The position numbers and the translations under genes are program-made. From the NCBI RefSeq assembly GCF_024518675.1, contig NZ_JANIGL010000009.1:62001-126000 (forward strand): a stretch of DNA of 64,000 nt. Reading direction: 5' to 3'. The DNA is from Pseudoalteromonas shioyasakiensis (GTDB taxonomy: Bacteria > Pseudomonadota > Gammaproteobacteria > Enterobacterales > Alteromonadaceae). Shown piece after piece: positions 46,794 through 56,035 of the stretch. The notes under the pieces were generated by a model. It did no database searches and was not told the DNA's origin. It worked only from the letters and a program-made list of their open reading frames with translations. Each line of letters begins with the position of its first letter. Position 1 is the stretch's first letter.

Positions 46794-47372
46794 TTGAAAT
46801 TGTTTACTAAGTTATACGATATGGCGTTAGTGTGGGCAAAACATCGCCATGCAGAACGTTATTTAGCTGCAATGAGTTTTGCTGAGTCTGTTATTTTCCC
46901 GGTTCCACCAGATGTAATGTTAGCACCAATGTCGTTAGCGCAGCCAAGTAAAGCATGGCGCTTTGCTAGCTTTACCACTATTGCATCTGTGATTGGCGGG
47001 GTTTTAGGTTATTTATTAGGTTTTTGGTTATTTGAGCCCGTTGTCGAACCGCTTATCAGTCAAATGGGTTGGCAAGACAAGTTTAATATCGCCCTTGAGT
47101 GGTTTAAAAACTACGGCGTATGGGTGGTATTTTTGGCAGGTTTCTCACCCATTCCCTATAAAGTATTCACTATCGGTGCTGGGTTATTACACATGGCATT
47201 TCTACCATTTTTATTAGCGTCTGCTGTTGGTCGCGGTGCACGGTTCTTTTTAGTTGCCTCACTTATGAAGTGGGGTGGTGTGAAAATGGAGCAAAAATTA
47301 CGTCAATACGTTGAAGTACTTGGCTGGGGGTTAGTTATTTTAGTTGTGGTTGCTTATTTTTTATTACGATAA
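46794..47372 (+). CDS. yqaA: YqaA-like DedA-family membrane protein
   Basis: 192 residues from a TTG start; AGGAAG lies 5-6 nt upstream. Several membrane helices and the DedA/SNARE-assoc signature in GFSPIPYKVFTIGAGLLHM. Members are thought to move lipids or keep proton balance; the specific role of YqaA is not known. Between pcm and nlpD. Confidence 0.85.
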   Translation: MKLFTKLYDMALVWAKHRHAERYLAAMSFAESVIFPVPPDVMLAPMSLAQPSKAWRFASFTTIASVIGGVLGYLLGFWLFEPVVEPLISQMGWQDKFNIALEWFKNYGVWVVFLAGFSPIPYKVFTIGAGLLHMAFLPFLLASAVGRGARFFLVASLMKWGGVKMEQKLRQYVEVLGWGLVILVVVAYFLLR

Positions 47373-47413
47373 CCGCTAAAAGTGACAGCTTTTGAAATTG
47401 AGGGTAAAGCGCC

Positions 47414-48238
47414 ATGAATAAACAATATGTGTTCTATGTTACTTTATTTATGAGTGTTTTGCTCTGTGCTTGCTCTTCTCGCCAAGGCCCTGCGCCTGTT
47501 AGTAGTTTAAATACAACGGTAAAACCTTATACCAGCAGAATAAATATAAATGGAGATAAATACACTGTTAAAAAAGGCGATACGCTATATTCAATAGCCT
47601 TTAGTGCCCGCCAAGATTTTAGAACATTAGCAAAAAAGAATGGTATTCCAGCCCCTTACGTGATTCATCCAGGACAAGTGATTTCTTTTACAGATGTAAC
47701 AGCAAAAAAGAAAAAGCAGAAAAAATATACGAATTCGAGTAAAGAGTCTACAGAATCGAAACAAAAAAATAACAAAAAATTAAAAAAAGAGCTTGATCAG
47801 CCAAAACAACGAGAGTATGTTCAAAAACAAGCCAGTAAAAAAGTTAGTAATTCTAGCCAATTGAGCCCAAAAAAGGTACGTTGGTCTTGGCCTGCTAAAG
47901 GTAAAGTGACACAACGCTTTTCGACTAGGGAGAATGGGTATAAAGGGATACAAATTACCAACAAAAAAGGCTCGTCTGTTTTAGCTGCGGCACAAGGGAC
48001 TGTAGTTTATGCGGGAAATGCACTTCGGGGTTACGGCAATTTAATCATTTTGAAACATAATGATGATTATCTTAGTGCCTATGCACACAATTCGAAGCTG
48101 TTAGTTAAAGAAAAACAGAATGTGAAAGCAGGGCAAAAAATAGCAGAGATTGGTAGTACAGATTCTGATGTTACGGCATTGCGTTTTGAAATCCGTTATA
48201 GAGGAAAGGCTGTGAATCCGCAAAAATATTTGCCTTAG
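47414..48238 (+). CDS. nlpD: Lipoprotein NlpD, amidase activator
   Basis: 274 residues. Lipobox LCAC with the lipidated Cys20. LysM domain (about 50-95: YTVKKGDTLYSIAF), a Lys-rich linker (about 98-150), then a LytM/M23 domain. The zinc ligands of active M23 peptidases are missing (GIQIT in place of the first His motif; RFEIR in place of HxH), so it is degenerate like E. coli NlpD, which activates the amidase AmiC. The rpoS promoter usually lies inside nlpD. Confidence 0.92.
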   Translation: MNKQYVFYVTLFMSVLLCACSSRQGPAPVSSLNTTVKPYTSRININGDKYTVKKGDTLYSIAFSARQDFRTLAKKNGIPAPYVIHPGQVISFTDVTAKKKKQKKYTNSSKESTESKQKNNKKLKKELDQPKQREYVQKQASKKVSNSSQLSPKKVRWSWPAKGKVTQRFSTRENGYKGIQITNKKGSSVLAAAQGTVVYAGNALRGYGNLIILKHNDDYLSAYAHNSKLLVKEKQNVKAGQKIAEIGSTDSDVTALRFEIRYRGKAVNPQKYLP

Positions 48239-48294
48239 CTATCGGGTATTGATAATGGTGGTTGATTACCGCTTATTTGCTTGAGGGTACGCTA

Positions 48295-49275
48295 ATGGGT
48301 AACACAGCAAAAGTAGAAAAAACGAAGTCCGCGATTGATGATAAATTTGATGATGTTGTTGATGAACCAACAGAAGCGTTATTGGAAGAAGTCGATAAAG
48401 AAGATGAAATATTCGCTAAAGAGGAAGTAACTAAAAATTTAGATGCCACTCAATTATATTTAGGTGAAATTGGCTTTTCTCCACTATTGAGTGCTGAAGA
48501 AGAAGTGTTTTTTGCTCGTAAAGCGTTGAAAGGCTGTGAAGCCTCCCGCAAGCGCATGATTGAAAGTAACCTACGTTTAGTTGTAAAAATTGCCCGTCGC
48601 TATAATAACCGTGGACTTGCCCTCCTTGACTTAATTGAAGAAGGTAACTTGGGTCTTATTCGTGCAGTTGAGAAGTTTGATCCAGAACGAGGCTTTAGGT
48701 TCTCAACCTATGCAACTTGGTGGATACGACAAACAATTGAGCGTGCGATTATGAATCAAACGCGAACCATTCGCCTACCAATTCATGTTGTGAAAGAGTT
48801 AAATGTATACCTACGTACCGCAAGAGAACTCACGCAAAAACTTGACCATGAACCAACCGCTGAAGAAATTGCCGAATGCTTAGATAGACCGGTTGAAGAC
48901 GTCACAAAAATGCTTCGCCTAAATGAAAAGATAACGTCAGTCGATACACCGATTGGTGGTGAAAACGACAAAGCACTACTGGATATTATTGCTGATGAAA
49001 AAGGCTTTAGCCCTGAAGGTGAAGTACAAAACAATGATATCAATAAGCACATTGTAGATTGGTTAGGTGAGCTTAACCCTAAACAACGTGAAGTATTAGC
49101 TCGTCGCTTTGGCTTACTTGGCTATGAGCCATCAACGCTGGAAGATGTAGGTCGTGAAATTGGTTTAACTCGTGAGCGAGTGCGTCAAATTCAAGTGGAA
49201 GCACTACGCCGCTTAAAAGATATTTTACAACATGAAGGATTAAGTACTGATAGCTTATTTGATCAGTTTTCGTAA
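48295..49275 (+). CDS. rpoS: RNA polymerase sigma factor RpoS
   Basis: 326 residues from the ATG at 48295 with GAGGG 7 nt upstream; an in-frame start at 48262 is less likely. All conserved sigma-70 regions: 1.2 (DATQLYLGEIGFSPLL), 2.4 (FSTYATWWIRQTIERAI), 4.2 (RERVRQIQVEALRRLK). General stress and stationary-phase sigma factor. Confidence 0.97.
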   Translation: MGNTAKVEKTKSAIDDKFDDVVDEPTEALLEEVDKEDEIFAKEEVTKNLDATQLYLGEIGFSPLLSAEEEVFFARKALKGCEASRKRMIESNLRLVVKIARRYNNRGLALLDLIEEGNLGLIRAVEKFDPERGFRFSTYATWWIRQTIERAIMNQTRTIRLPIHVVKELNVYLRTARELTQKLDHEPTAEEIAECLDRPVEDVTKMLRLNEKITSVDTPIGGENDKALLDIIADEKGFSPEGEVQNNDINKHIVDWLGELNPKQREVLARRFGLLGYEPSTLEDVGREIGLTRERVRQIQVEALRRLKDILQHEGLSTDSLFDQFS

Positions 49276-49305
49276 ACCAAAAAACAGTGATATATAAAAC
49301 TCTAT

Positions 49306-49332
49306 GAGCTGAAGAGGTAATCTCTTCAGCTC
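49306..49332 (+). terminator. rpoS terminator
   Basis: Perfect 11-bp stem GAGCTGAAGAG / CTCTTCAGCTC with a 5-nt loop, followed by TTTT. It also lies past the end of the convergent mutS. Confidence 0.85.
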
Positions 49333-49352
49333 TTTTGATTTTAGGATAAGTA

Positions 49353-51923
49353 TTAAAGTAATGCTTTAAGTTTATACAGTAAGTCTTGTGCTTGGCGCGG
49401 GCTTAAATTGTCTAAATCAATCTCAGTTAATTGGGTTTCTACTTCACTTGGCTCAGCTTCAAATAATGAGGCTTGTTGCACAGTAAGATCAGCTGTAACG
49501 GGTTGGTGGTTTTCAAGCATTTTTAACTTTTGCTTCGCTTGTTTTATGACGGCTTTTGGTACACCTGCTAACGCGGCGACTTGCAAGCCGAAACTTTTAC
49601 TTGCTGCGCCATCTAGTACGGTATGCATAAAGGCAATGGTGTCATTGTGTTCTATCGCATCTAAATGTACATTCACCAGCCCAGCTTGTTGCTCTGCTAG
49701 TTCTGTTAGTTCAAAGTAATGGGTAGCAAACAGTGTTTTAGCTGAGATTTTTGATGCTAGATGATCTGCCGTTGCATAGGCGAGTGATAGGCCATCATAG
49801 GTACTCGTACCACGGCCTATTTCATCCATTAATACCAGTGATTGCGTGGTTGCATTGTTTAGAATTGTTGCGGTTTCGGTCATCTCAACCATAAAAGTTG
49901 AGCGGCCAGAGGCTAAATCATCGCTGGCACCGATGCGAGTGAATATTCGGTCAATATTACCAATCTTTGCACTATCAGCTGGTACATAGCTGCCAATATG
50001 CGCCATTAATACAATCAAGGCCGTTTGACGCATATAGGTTGATTTACCGCCCATATTTGGCCCGGTAATAATCAACATTTTACGTTGCTTATTAAGCTCA
50101 ACGGGGTTGGCAATGAATGGGTCTTTCATTACTTGTTCAACCACAGGATGGCGCCCTTGTTTGATACTAATATCGTCGTTATCACACAGCTGTGGTTTGG
50201 CGTAGTTAAGTGCGATTGCACGCTCTGCAAGGTTATTAAGTACGTCTAAATCAGCAAGGGCAGCAGCCATTGTTTGCAGCTGTTCTATGTGCGGCGCAAT
50301 AAACTCAAAAAGCTGCTCATACAATTGTTTTTCAAGTGCTAGAGCTTTTGACTGACTACCCAGTACTTTATCTTCGTGTTCTTTTAACTCAGGAATGATA
50401 TAGCGTTCGTTATTTTTAAGTGTTTGGCGGCGGATATAATCAGCGGGAACCAAGTGTGAGTTAGCACGGCTTACTTCGATAAAAAAGCCATGCACTTTAT
50501 TGTAGCCAATTTTAAGTGTGCTAATACCAGTGCGTTCACGCTCGCGCTGCTCTAACTGCTCTAGCACATCTGTGGCACCTTGACTAAGTGCGCGCCATTC
50601 GTCTAATTCACTATTGTAGCCAGGAGCAATAACACCACCATCACGAATAAGTATGGGTGGATTATCAATGACGGCACGCTCTAGTAGCGCTTGTAGTTCA
50701 GGTAACACGGGTGAGTCGGCAATAATTTGTGTGATGCGAGCATCATTGGCATCATTTAATAGCGCATGTAATGGGCTCAACGCTTGTAATGCACAGCGCA
50801 AGCGGGTTAAATCACGGGGTCTTGCTGTGCAAAGTGCTAAGCGAGCTATAACACGTTCTATATCGCCAATTTGTTTTAATGATTCATGGAGTTCACCACA
50901 TAATTGCGCATCGATTATGGCACTAATTGCATTAAGACGGGCATTAAGTTCGGGCTTTGAGCGAATAGGGGTGTGGATACGACGTTTTAGTAACCGCGAC
51001 CCCATCGCTGTTGCTGTTTTATCTAGCACTTGTGCAAGGGTATTTTCGTATCCGCCAGCGAGATTAACCGTTAACTCTAAATTTTTACGAGTCGCAGCAT
51101 CAAGAATAACGGCATGTTCGTTATGTTCAAGAGTGATCGCACGAATATGAGGTAGGGCAATACGCTGAGTGTCTTTAACGTATTGCATCAAACAACCTGC
51201 AGCAACTAATGCAGCTTTTGCTTTATCAACACCGAAGCCAATTAAATCTTTTGTGCCAAATTGATCGCATAATAGGTGTTGAGCTGTATCTAAATCAAAT
51301 TCCCATTCAGGACGGCGACGAATACCTTTAATATGCTCGATCAAGTGTAAATTTGCAAAGTCTTCACTGTAAAGTAACTCAGCAGGTGCTAAACGTTGTA
51401 ATGTAGAGCTAAATGCCTCGTCAGTATTGACTTCAACAACATTAAACCGACCTGAGTTGATATCTAGGTAGGCGATACCATACAGTCCTTTTTTACTTTG
51501 CCACACACTGGTAAGTAAATTATCTTGGCGCTCTTGTAGCAAGGCTTCATCAGAAATAGTACCTGGCGTAACAATACGAACAACTTTGCGCTCTACAGGC
51601 CCTTTACTAGTAGCGGGGTCGCCCACTTGCTCACAAATCGCAACAGACTCCCCCATTTGTACTAAACGCGCTAAATAGTTTTCAACAGCATGATAAGGTA
51701 CGCCTGCCATGGGTATTGGGTCGCCGCCAGCTTTACCGCGATGAGTTTGTGAAATATCTAATAGCTGCGCAGCACGTTTTGCGTCATCAAAAAATAGCTC
51801 GTAAAAATCACCCATTCGATAGAACAATAAAATATCACGATGCTCAGATTTTATTTTTAGATACTGCTGCATCATCGGAGTTTGTTGACTTATTGTGTGT
51901 GGTGCATAAAGATCAAACGACAT
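49353..51923 (-). CDS. mutS: DNA mismatch repair protein MutS
   Basis: 856 residues from the ATG at 51923; a TTG at 51935 could add four. Mismatch-binding FYRMGDFYELF near residue 38, Walker A TGPNMGGKSTYMRQ near 615, and DEIGRGTSTYDG. The C-terminal beta-clamp/tetramer region is present. It starts mismatch repair with MutL. Only 21 bp separate its start from pncC on the other strand. Confidence 0.97.
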   Translation of the reverse strand: MSFDLYAPHTISQQTPMMQQYLKIKSEHRDILLFYRMGDFYELFFDDAKRAAQLLDISQTHRGKAGGDPIPMAGVPYHAVENYLARLVQMGESVAICEQVGDPATSKGPVERKVVRIVTPGTISDEALLQERQDNLLTSVWQSKKGLYGIAYLDINSGRFNVVEVNTDEAFSSTLQRLAPAELLYSEDFANLHLIEHIKGIRRRPEWEFDLDTAQHLLCDQFGTKDLIGFGVDKAKAALVAAGCLMQYVKDTQRIALPHIRAITLEHNEHAVILDAATRKNLELTVNLAGGYENTLAQVLDKTATAMGSRLLKRRIHTPIRSKPELNARLNAISAIIDAQLCGELHESLKQIGDIERVIARLALCTARPRDLTRLRCALQALSPLHALLNDANDARITQIIADSPVLPELQALLERAVIDNPPILIRDGGVIAPGYNSELDEWRALSQGATDVLEQLEQRERERTGISTLKIGYNKVHGFFIEVSRANSHLVPADYIRRQTLKNNERYIIPELKEHEDKVLGSQSKALALEKQLYEQLFEFIAPHIEQLQTMAAALADLDVLNNLAERAIALNYAKPQLCDNDDISIKQGRHPVVEQVMKDPFIANPVELNKQRKMLIITGPNMGGKSTYMRQTALIVLMAHIGSYVPADSAKIGNIDRIFTRIGASDDLASGRSTFMVEMTETATILNNATTQSLVLMDEIGRGTSTYDGLSLAYATADHLASKISAKTLFATHYFELTELAEQQAGLVNVHLDAIEHNDTIAFMHTVLDGAASKSFGLQVAALAGVPKAVIKQAKQKLKMLENHQPVTADLTVQQASLFEAEPSEVETQLTEIDLDNLSPRQAQDLLYKLKALL

Positions 51924-51944
51924 GTATTTACCCAAAGGCTGAAT

Positions 51945-52433
51945 ATGGAGTTACATCAAGAGATTAAAACACTTGCTGCGCAATTAGGCGCTATTTTAAC
52001 GGATAAATGCTTATGGATCACTACCGCTGAGTCATGTACTGGTGGCGGTGTGAGTTATGCCCTCACCGATACCCCTGGAAGCTCTGCTTATATTGACCGT
52101 GCATTCGTCACTTATAGCAATCAAGCAAAGCAAGATTTGTTGGGTGTTAATGAGCAAACATTAATTGAACATGGCGCAGTGAGTGAACAAACCGTTTTAG
52201 AGATGACGAAAGGGGTGTGTACCGTGACCAATGCAGATGTTGCCATTGCGGTCTCAGGTATTGCCGGCCCTGGTGGCGGAAGTAGTGAAAAGCCGGTTGG
52301 TTTAGTATGGTTTTGTATAAAAATTGCAGATAAACACTATGCAAGCAAACAAGTATTTACCGGTAATAGAGCAGAAATACGTTCGCAAGCTATTGTTTAT
52401 GCTTTAAAACAAGTAATCGATAAGATAAATTAA
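51945..52433 (+). CDS. pncC: Nicotinamide-nucleotide amidase PncC (CinA C-terminal domain)
   Basis: 162 residues from the ATG at 51945. TAESCTGGGVSYALTDTPGSS and VSGIAGPGGGSSEKPVG are the CinA-C signature; the N-terminal MocF domain of full CinA is absent, as in E. coli PncC/YgaD. It recycles NMN to NaMN. Upstream of recA, the same context as in E. coli. Confidence 0.93.
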   Translation: MELHQEIKTLAAQLGAILTDKCLWITTAESCTGGGVSYALTDTPGSSAYIDRAFVTYSNQAKQDLLGVNEQTLIEHGAVSEQTVLEMTKGVCTVTNADVAIAVSGIAGPGGGSSEKPVGLVWFCIKIADKHYASKQVFTGNRAEIRSQAIVYALKQVIDKIN

Positions 52434-52443
52434 AAAAATTAAC

Positions 52444-52471
52444 TTGATACTGTGATTTCATACAGTATACT
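52444..52471 (+). promoter_or_regulatory. recA promoter with LexA (SOS) box
   Basis: -35 TTGATA (52444-52449) and -10 TATACT (52466-52471), 16 bp apart. The LexA box spans 52448-52467, CTGT-N8-ACAG with TA on both sides, overlapping both hexamers. The layout is almost the same as the E. coli recA promoter. Confidence 0.95.
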
Positions 52472-52501
52472 TGTCTGCATTAGCCGGATTTGGAGAACAA
52501 A

Positions 52502-53548
52502 ATGAACGATAACAAACAAAAAGCATTAGATGCCGCTTTATCACAAATTGAGCGTCAATTTGGTAAAGGCTCAATCATGAAATTGGGTGACAATAAAGCA
52601 CTAGACATTGAAGCTGTATCTACAGGTTCACTAGGTATCGATATTGCTTTAGGCATAGGTGGCTTACCTATGGGGCGTATTGTTGAAGTGTATGGCCCTG
52701 AATCATCAGGTAAAACAACTTTAACACTACAAGTTATCGCTCAAGCACAAAAAGAAGGCAAAACCTGTGCATTCGTAGATGCTGAGCACGCACTTGACCC
52801 TGTTTACGCACAAAAGCTAGGCGTTAACATTGATGATTTACTTGTATCTCAACCAGATACCGGTGAGCAAGCGTTAGAAATTTGTGACATGTTAGTACGT
52901 TCAAGTGCTGTTGATGTTGTGATTGTCGATTCAGTTGCGGCCCTAACACCAAAAGCTGAAATTGAAGGCGACATGGGTGACTCACACATGGGCTTGCAAG
53001 CTCGCTTAATGTCGCAAGCATTACGTAAGCTAACGGGTAACATTAAGCGCTCAAACACATTATGTATTTTCATTAACCAAATACGTATGAAAATTGGTGT
53101 TATGTTTGGTAACCCTGAAACAACAACGGGTGGTAATGCTCTTAAGTTTTACGCTTCTGTACGCTTAGATATTCGTCGTATCGGCTCTGTAAAAGAAGGC
53201 GATGAAGTTGTTGGTAATGAAACTCGCGTAAAAGTGGTTAAAAACAAAGTAGCGCCACCATTTAAGCAAGCTGAGTTTATCATCATGTATGGTGAAGGTA
53301 TTTCTAAACATGGCGAGCTTATTGATTTAGGTGTTAAACACAAAATCGTTGAAAAAGCGGGTGCATGGTACAGCTACAATGGTAGCAAAGTTGGCCAAGG
53401 TAAATCTAACTCAATTAAATTCTTGAAAGAGAATCCTGAAATTGCAGATGAGATTGAAGGTAAACTACGCGAAATGCTCTTGTTAAAAGCTGAGATCAAA
53501 CCGGAAGATGGCGAAGATGCAGGCTTGATTGCAGAAGACGAGTTATAA
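52502..53548 (+). CDS. recA: Recombinase RecA
   Basis: 348 residues from the ATG at 52502, with GGAG 5 nt before it. Walker A GPESSGKTTL near residue 67, the KAEIEGDMGDSHMG loop L1 region and the L2 region. Acidic C-terminal tail. It drives homologous recombination and LexA self-cleavage; regulated by the LexA box at 52448-52467. Confidence 0.98.
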   Translation: MNDNKQKALDAALSQIERQFGKGSIMKLGDNKALDIEAVSTGSLGIDIALGIGGLPMGRIVEVYGPESSGKTTLTLQVIAQAQKEGKTCAFVDAEHALDPVYAQKLGVNIDDLLVSQPDTGEQALEICDMLVRSSAVDVVIVDSVAALTPKAEIEGDMGDSHMGLQARLMSQALRKLTGNIKRSNTLCIFINQIRMKIGVMFGNPETTTGGNALKFYASVRLDIRRIGSVKEGDEVVGNETRVKVVKNKVAPPFKQAEFIIMYGEGISKHGELIDLGVKHKIVEKAGAWYSYNGSKVGQGKSNSIKFLKENPEIADEIEGKLREMLLLKAEIKPEDGEDAGLIAEDEL

Positions 53549-53588
53549 GAATTAAAGAGTAAGCGCGATTTGACCCGCACTTAATAAT

Positions 53589-53630
53589 AAAAAAGCCGCT
53601 AAATATAATTAAATATTTAGCGGCTTTTTT
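53589..53630. terminator. Strong bidirectional terminator after recA
   Basis: A perfect 18-bp stem (53589-53606 and 53613-53630) with a 6-nt AATTAA loop, six A at the left end and six T at the right. The GC core is GCCGCT / AGCGGC. Confidence 0.95.
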
Positions 53631-53643
53631 GTATTTATACTTT

Positions 53644-53775
53644 GTTAGCAAGTTAGCAAGTTAGCAAGTTAGCAAGTTAGCAAGTTAGCAAGTTAGCAAG
53701 TTAGCAAGTTAGCAAGTTAGCAAGTTAGCAAGTTAGCAAGTTAGCAAGTTAGCAAGTTAGCAAGTTAGCAAGTTA
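53644..53775. repeat. Tandem repeat, 16 copies of an 8-mer (GTTAGCAA) ending in a stop codon
   Basis: Sixteen perfect copies of GTTAGCAA (53644-53771) and a partial GTTA. The TTA of that partial copy (53773-53775) is the TAA stop codon of the receptor gene on the minus strand. The array lies between the recA terminator and that gene. Confidence 0.97.
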
Positions 53776-55890
53776 TAGTTGCCAATTCAGTGAAACTGAA
53801 TAATTGCGTGGTGCTCCGTAGTAACCTTGCTCCCAATATAGACTGTGAATATATTTTTCATTGGTTACATTATTCAAATTAAATGACACACCTACGTTAT
53901 CAGTAATATCGTATGTAGCCATAAGATTTAAAATACCAAACGCATCTTGTTTTGTTACTGGAATAACACCTTGTACAGTTTCAGGCTGAATGCGTTTAGT
54001 ATCATCTTGCCAGCGGTAGTTTAAGCCAAGTGTTAAACCATCAACTTGAGGAACTTTATGGGTAACGGCAAGTTTATATTGGTTTTCTGGTGTATAATTT
54101 TTAACAAGCTCATCACCATCAATATTGGTGTTACTATAGCTAAAGCTCGTACTCAAGGTTTCAGTAATTTGACCACTTAACTCAACTTCAAAGCCATCAC
54201 TGCTTATACCATCAGCGCCATAATAGCGTGTATCGTCAGGGGTAGATCCTGCAATGGCAACCGCTAGTCCTTCTTGTTTTGCATCAAAATAGGCAACAGT
54301 TACAAATAAGTTATTATCCAGAAGCTGGGCTTTCAAGCCTATTTCACTACTTTTACCAGTAATTGGATCTAGATAATCACCCGATATATCACGTTCAGTC
54401 TGCGGCACAAAGGTTTCAGTGTAACTAGCATAAGCCGAGAAGCTTTCATTGATATCATAAACAGTGCCAAAATATGGAATGGTTTGATCACTGTCTTTAT
54501 CTTTAGCAGAACCATAAGAATCACCTGTAGACTGCCAGTTTACTTGACTAACACCTGCTAATAAGCTGAGTGATTCTGTTGCACGTATACGTGTTGAAAT
54601 ATAAGCTGAACGTTGTCTGCTTGTGACATCACCACCAGTTAAGCCATCATCAAAATTAGGAGTTGGGGCTGTCCCATCCCAGCTACTTAATTCAGGCATT
54701 GCTGGAAAGCCATTTTCGTAGTCATAAAGAGATTTATCAATATTGTCCATATCCGCTTGATTTACACCAAATGATAAGTCGTGCTCCATGCCAAATAAGT
54801 CAAACTTACCCGCTGCGTATAAGTCAAAAATAGCGTGCTTATCTTCATGGATGTATTCACTTGCATAGCCTGTTAAACCGAGACCTGTTTCGCGGTCGGG
54901 TGTGCCATAAACATAGAAGAGATCTGAATCTTGTTCATTAACTAGGTGCGCATAACTTGCTTTTAAGAACCATGAGTTAGCTATGCTTTGCTCTAAAGAT
55001 ACAAATAGTTGTTCTGTTGAGTTATTCCAAAATGACCAGTCAGAAGCTGTACTGGTTGAAGCATCAAAATTTGTAGCAGAGCCATCAGTGTAATAAAGAG
55101 GTAAAGCCCCCCACAATGGACTGTCTGCGTCTTTCTGCTGGTTAACATAATTAACAGATAAGAGTGTGCTATCAGTTAATTGACCTTCATATGCAAAATA
55201 ATAAATAGTTTTATCTTGCTCATAACGATCAAGGTATGAATCTGTTTTTTGTTTAGTGAACGCAACTCTTACTGCATGATCGTCTGTAAGTGCTGTTGAT
55301 GCATCTAGTTCTACTCGTTTGCTATCCCAAGAGCCGTACGATGCAGATGCGCTGACTTTAGTTTGGTAAGTAGGTTTTTTTAGTACCATATTTACAGTTG
55401 CTGATGGATTACCTGCGCCAGTCATTAAGCCGTTAGCACCACGAACAATCTCTACACTTTCAAAAATAGAGGTATCAAGAGTCCCCTGAATTGAGCCAGT
55501 GTCTTGTGGCAAGCCCATACCGTTTATTTGGAAGTTAGTAATATCAAAGCCACGGGCTTTAAAGTAAGTTCTGTCAGTTTCAATTTGCTCAACAGTTACA
55601 CCTGGAGTTGACTCTAAAACAGCATTGATATCATCTAAAGAGAAGTCATCCATTAGTGCTCGTGAGATAACAGAAATTGATTGTGGCGTTTCTTTGATAG
55701 TTAAACCAAGCTTTGTCGCTGACTGCGCATCTTCTGTAATGTAGTTTTTATGGTGTTGTCCGTATACCGCTATTTTTTCGAGAGGTTCACCTTCTTCATT
55801 GCTTTGATCTGCACCGTGGGCGAGACCACAGACTGCAAGTGAGGTTAAAATAGCTAATTTTGATAAACGTAAAGATTGCGGGGCAGACAT
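53773..55890 (-). CDS. TonB-dependent outer-membrane receptor (siderophore type)
   Basis: 705 residues from the ATG at 55890, preceded by GGAA 8 nt away; an in-frame ATG at 55902 is possible. Signal peptide about 1-27 (ends AHGA). The plug domain (about 50-165) has IKETPQSISVISRALMDD, typical of siderophore receptors such as FpvA/FhuE, then ARGFDITNFQINGM. The rest is a 22-strand barrel ending in NYSVSLNWQL. The ligand is inferred, not shown; no siderophore or Fur site was seen nearby. It needs TonB-ExbB-ExbD from elsewhere. Confidence 0.85.
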   Translation of the reverse strand: MSAPQSLRLSKLAILTSLAVCGLAHGADQSNEEGEPLEKIAVYGQHHKNYITEDAQSATKLGLTIKETPQSISVISRALMDDFSLDDINAVLESTPGVTVEQIETDRTYFKARGFDITNFQINGMGLPQDTGSIQGTLDTSIFESVEIVRGANGLMTGAGNPSATVNMVLKKPTYQTKVSASASYGSWDSKRVELDASTALTDDHAVRVAFTKQKTDSYLDRYEQDKTIYYFAYEGQLTDSTLLSVNYVNQQKDADSPLWGALPLYYTDGSATNFDASTSTASDWSFWNNSTEQLFVSLEQSIANSWFLKASYAHLVNEQDSDLFYVYGTPDRETGLGLTGYASEYIHEDKHAIFDLYAAGKFDLFGMEHDLSFGVNQADMDNIDKSLYDYENGFPAMPELSSWDGTAPTPNFDDGLTGGDVTSRQRSAYISTRIRATESLSLLAGVSQVNWQSTGDSYGSAKDKDSDQTIPYFGTVYDINESFSAYASYTETFVPQTERDISGDYLDPITGKSSEIGLKAQLLDNNLFVTVAYFDAKQEGLAVAIAGSTPDDTRYYGADGISSDGFEVELSGQITETLSTSFSYSNTNIDGDELVKNYTPENQYKLAVTHKVPQVDGLTLGLNYRWQDDTKRIQPETVQGVIPVTKQDAFGILNLMATYDITDNVGVSFNLNNVTNEKYIHSLYWEQGYYGAPRNYSVSLNWQL

Positions 55891-55987
55891 ATAACATTCC
55901 ATAAAGTTCAAATTAATGTGCAATTTAATCTAAATGCTAATGGTTTGCAATTGAGTTATGTTTGTTTTGTTGTTTTTTATCAAATAA

Positions 55988-56007
55988 AAAGCGGCCACGG
56001 CCGCTTT
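55988..56007 (-). terminator. Terminator of the porin gene
   Basis: Stem AAAGCGGCC / GGCCGCTTT with a minimal AC loop; on the minus strand a T-run follows. It lies 29 bp beyond the porin stop. Confidence 0.7.
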
Positions 56008-56035
56008 ATAGGGAAATAACACTTGTTTATAGGTA

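Noticed and set aside
53644..53775. GTTAGCAA array as a CRISPR
   Set aside because: Units are contiguous 8-mers without spacers, and no cas gene is in the window.
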